Shown: positions 60,126 to 64,000 of the stretch, one piece after another | Layout of the letters: every line of letters begins with the position of its first letter | How positions within the stretch are numbered: position 1 is the stretch's first letter | Source: Arthrobacter sp. H16F315 | Lineage (GTDB): Bacteria; Actinomycetota; Actinomycetes; Actinomycetales; Micrococcaceae | Assembly (NCBI RefSeq): GCF_024124825.1 | Contig: NZ_JAMXSS010000002.1 | Span: forward strand, 1,984,001-2,048,000 | Direction: 5' to 3' | Length of the DNA stretch: 64,000 nt | Made by a program: the position numbers and the translations under genes | Notes under the pieces: generated by a model | Database searches by the model: none | What the model saw: only the letters and a program-made list of their open reading frames with translations | Told to the model about the DNA's origin: nothing

Positions 60126-60938
60126 TTACAGCAGGTCGTCCAGCCCGGGGTTCAGACGCTTGAGGACTTCGGAGTGCAGAATGGAGTTGGTCGCGAGGGC
60201 GTTGCCGCCGAAGGGGCCGTCTTCTCCTTCGAGGGAGGTAAAGCGGCCGCCGGCCTCGGTGACGATCGGAACCAGCGCGGCCATGTCGTAGAGGTTGAGT
60301 TCGGGTTCGCAGGCGATATCAACGGCACCTTCCGCCACCAGGCAGTAGGACCAGAAGTCGCCGTAGGCGCGGGTCCGCCAGACCTCCTCGGTGAGCCCCA
60401 GGAACTCGTCAAGGTTGCCGCGCTGCTTCCAACCACCCAGGCTGGAATAGGACAGCGAGGCGTCCGGGAGGCTCGCGACGTTGGAGACCTTCAGCCGGGT
60501 TGCGGCGGCCAGTGAACGGCCCATGTACGCACCGGCGCCTTTAGCCGCCCACCAGCGCTTTCCCAGCGCCGGGGCACTGACAACGCCGACTACCGGCTCG
60601 CCCTCATCGACGAGGGCGATCAGCGTCGCCCAGACCGGGACGCCGCGGACGAAGTTTTTGGTCCCGTCGATCGGGTCGATGATCCAGCGGCGGGAGCCGT
60701 GGCCGGAACTGCCGAACTCCTCCCCGAGCACGGCGTCGCGGGGCCGGGAACGCGACAGCTGGCCACGGATGGCCTCCTCGGCGGATTTATCGGCGTCAGT
60801 GACCGGCGTCAGGTCCGGCTTCGTCTCGATCCGAAGGTCGAGCGCCTTGAAGCGGCTCATGGTCTGGGCATCTACGGAATCTGCCAGGACATGGGCAAGG
60901 CGCAGGTCGTCGTTGTAGCTCGAAGCGGGTTGACTCAT
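60126..60938 (-). CDS. hisN: Histidinol-phosphatase (inositol monophosphatase family)
   Basis: A 270-aa enzyme. GEEFG (residues about 69-73) and [14 protein letters not shown] are the metal-binding blocks; [20 protein letters not shown] is the C-terminal motif. Actinobacteria use this family for the histidine-pathway phosphatase. It lies downstream of rsgA in the same operon. Confidence 0.92.
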   Translation of the reverse strand: MSQPASSYNDDLRLAHVLADSVDAQTMSRFKALDLRIETKPDLTPVTDADKSAEEAIRGQLSRSRPRDAVLGEEFGSSGHGSRRWIIDPIDGTKNFVRGVPVWATLIALVDEGEPVVGVVSAPALGKRWWAAKGAGAYMGRSLAAATRLKVSNVASLPDASLSYSSLGGWKQRGNLDEFLGLTEEVWRTRAYGDFWSYCLVAEGAVDIACEPELNLYDMAALVPIVTEAGGRFTSLEGEDGPFGGNALATNSILHSEVLKRLNPGLDDLL

Positions 60939-60990
60939 GCTTCCAAACTACCGTCAAAGCGGGCAGGGAAGCGGTAGGCGCCGCGGCCTG

Positions 60991-62106
60991 CTAGGAGACG
61001 GTGCCCAGTTCCTTAACGTCCTGGGCTTCCAACCGCGGGTCTGTCCCGAGCAGGCGGCGCAGTGAGGCGAGCCTGGCCGGACCGGATTCTCCCGCCTGGC
61101 CGGAGGCCACCCAGGCGTCCACGCCGCAGTTGACGGCGCCGGAATCGTGCTTGCAGCCCCGTTCGCAGTCGTCGGTGCCGGGCTCGAGGTCGGGGAAGGA
61201 CCGCAGGATCCGGTCCGGGTCCACATGGGCCAGCCCGAAGGAGCGGATGCCCGGGGTGTCGATGATCCAGCTCCCCGCCGGCGCATCGTTGACTTTGAGG
61301 GCCAGCGCGGAGGATGAGGTGTGGCGGCCGCGCCCGGTCACGGCGTTGACGCCGCCGGTGGCGCGTTCGGCGCCGGTCAGGGCGTTAACCATGGTGGACT
61401 TGCCGACGCCGGAATGGCCCAGCATCACGGTGACCTTCCCGTCGAGGTAGGCGCGCAGCTGTGCGACGGCGTCCTTGTCCAGCCGGGCGGAGAGCCCGTC
61501 ATCGGAGCGGGCATCGATGCCCGAGGCGGCGGAGTCCGCCGTTTTGGAAATAATCACCGGAAAAGCAAGGTGCTGGTAGTTGGCGAGGAGCTCGGCAGGA
61601 TCCTTGACGTCGGCCTTGGTGACAAGCAGCAGCGGGTCGATCCCGGCGTCGTACGCTGCCACCAGGGCGCGGTCGATAAACCCGGTCCGCGGCTCGGGAT
61701 TGGCGGCCGCCACCACGATTACCAACTGGTCGGCGTTGGCGACGACGGCCCGCTCGATCGGGTCCGTGTCGTCGGCGCTGCGCCGCAGCAGGGTCCTGCG
61801 GTCCTGGATCCTGACCAGCCGGGCCAGGGTGTCGGGCTCGCCGCTGACGTCGCCGACCAACGAAACGAAGTCGCCGGCCACTACCGGGTTGCGGCGCAGT
61901 TCGCGGGCGCGGGCGGCGATGATCTTCCGTTCTGCCCCCGTGCCTTCGGCGACGACGGCGGTGTAGCGTCCGCGGTCAACGGTAATGATCCGCCCGGTCA
62001 CGGCGTCGTCGTGGCTGGGCCGGTCCTTGGTGCGGGGCCGGGTGCCTTTTTTGTTGGGACGGATCCGGGCGTCGGATTCGTCCCAGGAATCAGTGCTGCG
62101 TGCCAC
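60991..62106 (-). CDS. rsgA: Ribosome small-subunit-dependent GTPase A
   Basis: A 371-aa circularly permuted GTPase. An OB-like domain ([20 protein letters not shown]) precedes G4-like LLVTKADV, G1 [15 protein letters not shown]3 [10 protein letters not shown] and a zinc site ([19 protein letters not shown]). GTG 62106 follows AAGGA and overlaps the aroA end by 17 bases. It helps mature the 30S subunit. Confidence 0.94.
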   Translation of the reverse strand: MARSTDSWDESDARIRPNKKGTRPRTKDRPSHDDAVTGRIITVDRGRYTAVVAEGTGAERKIIAARARELRRNPVVAGDFVSLVGDVSGEPDTLARLVRIQDRRTLLRRSADDTDPIERAVVANADQLVIVVAAANPEPRTGFIDRALVAAYDAGIDPLLLVTKADVKDPAELLANYQHLAFPVIISKTADSAASGIDARSDDGLSARLDKDAVAQLRAYLDGKVTVMLGHSGVGKSTMVNALTGAERATGGVNAVTGRGRHTSSSALALKVNDAPAGSWIIDTPGIRSFGLAHVDPDRILRSFPDLEPGTDDCERGCKHDSGAVNCGVDAWVASGQAGESGPARLASLRRLLGTDPRLEAQDVKELGTVS

Positions 62107-63519
62107 CGGAGGCGTCCTTGTCTGCCGGGGAGGCCCCTGCGGGAGGCGTGGTTCCTGCGCTAAGGCCAAGCATGGCCTCCCACAGTTGCGGGAAGTCGGG
62201 CATGGTCTTCGCCGTGGTCCCAATATCCTCGACAACGACACCCGTTACGGCCAGGCCGAGGATGGCGCCGGCCGTGGCCATCCGGTGGTCGGCGTAGCTG
62301 CGGACGACGCCGCCGTGCAGCGGGGCGGGCCGGATGATGAGGCCGTCAGAGGTCTCCTCCGCGTCCCCGCCGAGCCGGTTGATCTCCGCCACGAGGGCGG
62401 CCAGCCGGTCCGTTTCGTGCCCGCGGAGGTGGGCGATGCCACTGAGCCGCGAGGGACCGCTGGCGAGCGCGCAGAGTGCGGCGACAGTGGGGGCAAGTTC
62501 GCTGGTCTCGTCAAAGTTCCCGCCGGTGAGCTCCGGGCCGCCGGTGACGGTCAGGGTACCGTCGGTGAGCGACACTGTGGCCCCCATCTCCGCGAGCACG
62601 CTGCGCCACATATCGCCGACCTGCGTCGTCGGGGCCGGCCAGTTCGGGATGCGGACGGTGCCTCGGGTGGCCAGGGCCGCCGCCAGGAACGGACCTGCGT
62701 TGGAAAGGTCCTGTTCGATCCTGACGTCAAAGGCCCGGATGGGTCCGGGCGAGACAACCCAGTGGTTCGGGCGGGAATCGTCCACGGCTACCCCGGCTCC
62801 GCGCAGCACGGCGACGGTCATGGTGATGTGGTCAAGGCTGGGAACGGGCTTGCCTGGGTGTTCGTGGCTCTGGTGTTCGAGGTGCAGTCCGTCCACAAAC
62901 CGGGACCCGGCCAGGAGCAGTGCGGACACAAACTGCGAGGACGCGCTGGCGTCAATAACGAGGTGGCCGCCGCGCACGGCGGCCGCGCCGTCGACGGTGA
63001 ACGGCAGCGAGGATGCCGGGCCTCCGTCGGGCGCGCTGACCCTGACGCCCAGCCCGGTGAGAGCTTCGATGATGGGGCCCATTGGGCGCTCGCGCGCGTG
63101 CGGATCTCCGTCGAACAGCGTCAGCCCCGGGCGCAGGGCCGCGAGGGGCGGCACAAACCGCATGACCGTCCCCGCCAGCCCGCAGTCCACCACCCCCGGC
63201 CCCCGGCTGCCGCCTGGCTGATGGGCGTGATGGCCAGGTCCGGACCGAAATCGCCGTCGCCGGGCACTTCCGTGATCACCGCCCCGAGTTGCCGCAGCGC
63301 CTCGATCATCAGGGCGGAGTCCCGGGAGTGCAGCGGAGCCCGGAGCCGTGAGGGCCCGTCCGCGAGGGCGGCCAGCACGAGGTAGCGGTTGGTGAGGGAC
63401 TTGGATCCCGGAACGGTGACTGTTGCGTCCACCGGGTGCCCGGCGAAGGGCGCCGGCCAGAGGGCGGCAGCGTTCGCCGGCAGGGGGTGTGCGGCTGCTG
63501 TGGGGGTGGTGCCGGTCAT
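62090..63519 (-). CDS. aroA: 3-phosphoshikimate 1-carboxyvinyltransferase (one-base frameshift)
   Basis: EPSP synthase of the shikimate pathway. The N-terminal frame ([20 protein letters not shown] with the substrate-binding Lys-Ser) reaches ...[10 protein letters not shown]; the second frame resumes at [20 protein letters not shown]. Adding one base to C5 at 63193-63197 or 63200-63204 joins them to about 476 aa. The C-terminal half ([17 protein letters not shown] and others) is intact. As this enzyme is needed for aromatic amino acid synthesis, the break is probably an assembly error. Confidence 0.92.
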
Positions 63520-63526
63520 TGCTGCT

Positions 63527-64000
63527 TTAGGCTCCGACGGTGTGGTCTACGGCTTTGCGTACGGCCTTGTCGGCTTTTTTCATCTGTTTGCCGGTGCTCT
63601 TCCTGACATCGGCGGCAAGGTGCTCAGCCCGCCACGCCAGGCTGGGACGGCCGTCCGTGTCGACTGCGGCCAGCAGGACGCCGCCGGTCAGTGAGACGTT
63701 CTTGAGCAGCTGCTTGCGGCGGGCATTGCGGCCCTCAGTGGAGGTGATGTCCGCGCTGCGCCATTCGACGTAGCTGTTGAGCGCCGAGATGACAGCCAGG
63801 ATGCTTGCGGCCAGACGTGCCGACTTGCCGAGGGCAAACATAAGGCCGGCCCCGACCTGGGTGCCGCCGATGACCCGGGCGAGGACTTTTTCGCTGGTCT
63901 GGAACGGCAGGGACTCCGCTGCGCGGCGCAGCAGGGGTGAGAGCTGCGTGGCGGTGTCATCCGCGTTCTTGAGCTTGTCCAGCCCGGCAAGGACGAAACT
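63527..64000 (-). CDS. DoxX family membrane protein (3' part; gene runs off the window)
   Basis: The frame enters at 64000 ([20 protein letters not shown]) and ends at the TAG after 63527. GLDKLKN and later helices ([40 protein letters not shown]) match DoxX proteins in Actinobacteria. The N-terminus is outside. It ends 8 bases before aroA on the same strand. Confidence 0.85.
   Translation of the reverse strand, partial: SFVLAGLDKLKNADDTATQLSPLLRRAAESLPFQTSEKVLARVIGGTQVGAGLMFALGKSARLAASILAVISALNSYVEWRSADITSTEGRNARRKQLLKNVSLTGGVLLAAVDTDGRPSLAWRAEHLAADVRKSTGKQMKKADKAVRKAVDHTVGA

Noticed and set aside
63688..63990. Minus-strand 100-aa frame at the right edge
   Set aside because: Ser/Arg/Pro-rich shadow of the DoxX gene in another frame.

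Overview
This is a high-GC actinobacterial chromosome segment, most likely from Arthrobacter, Pseudarthrobacter or a close Micrococcaceae relative. The grounds are the block prfB-ftsE-ftsX-M23 peptidase-smpB-ssrA, an RmlC-RmlD fusion protein, a tmRNA that encodes the tag ANSKRTDFALAA, a SAM-IV-type riboswitch, and codon use throughout. No database search was possible, so the genus is an inference. Both ends cut through genes: an FHA/FtsK-type (EccC-like) secretion ATPase on the left and a DoxX-family protein on the right.

Region 1 (about 1.4-33.9 kb) is a large cell-surface polysaccharide locus. It holds UDP-galactofuranose synthesis and polymerisation (glf, a GlfT2-like transferase), an ABC-2 polymer exporter (Wzm/Wzt-like), dTDP-L-rhamnose synthesis (rmlA, rmlB, an rmlC-rmlD fusion), five further GT2 glycosyltransferases, an epimerase, a flippase, two acyltransferase-3 proteins, a DUF6541 and three DUF2142 membrane proteins, GtrA and DUF2304 proteins, and secreted wall proteins (an LGFP/L,D-transpeptidase and a GH25 lysozyme with ten FG-GAP-like repeats). 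A PstS-like lipoprotein sits between two DUF2142 genes with matching 11-bp overlaps.

Region 2 (34.2-48.2 kb) is a tad (Flp-type) pilus locus broken by two insertions. tadA is split by about 8.5 kb of foreign DNA carrying a large serine integrase with an in-frame TAA, a small resolvase beside an array of TGTCTCGCAA motifs, a decapitated HK97 capsid gene, three unknown membrane proteins, and a three-gene module that looks like a toxin-antitoxin-chaperone (TAC) system with a HigB-like toxin, HigA-like antitoxin and SecB-like chaperone. The pilin gene is split by a second insert of 1,072 bp that carries only a TIR-domain gene. Removing that insert at a shared CT restores an 81-codon pilin exactly. 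A third pilus gene appears internally deleted.

Region 3 (48.2-64 kb) is mostly housekeeping: prfB, the ftsEX/M23 septal peptidoglycan set, smpB and tmRNA, tandem crcB fluoride channels, a DtxR/MntR regulator with mntH, a methyltransferase, a PLP class V enzyme behind a SAM riboswitch, and an aroA-rsgA-hisN operon.

Seven otherwise well-conserved genes (glfT2, the DUF6541 gene, rmlCD, one DUF2142 gene, tadB, tadC, aroA) each contain one +1 or -1 frameshift, all explained by a one-base error in a homopolymer of 4-6 bases. As aroA is among them, consensus-sequence error is the simplest reading, and these are annotated as real genes with a break.
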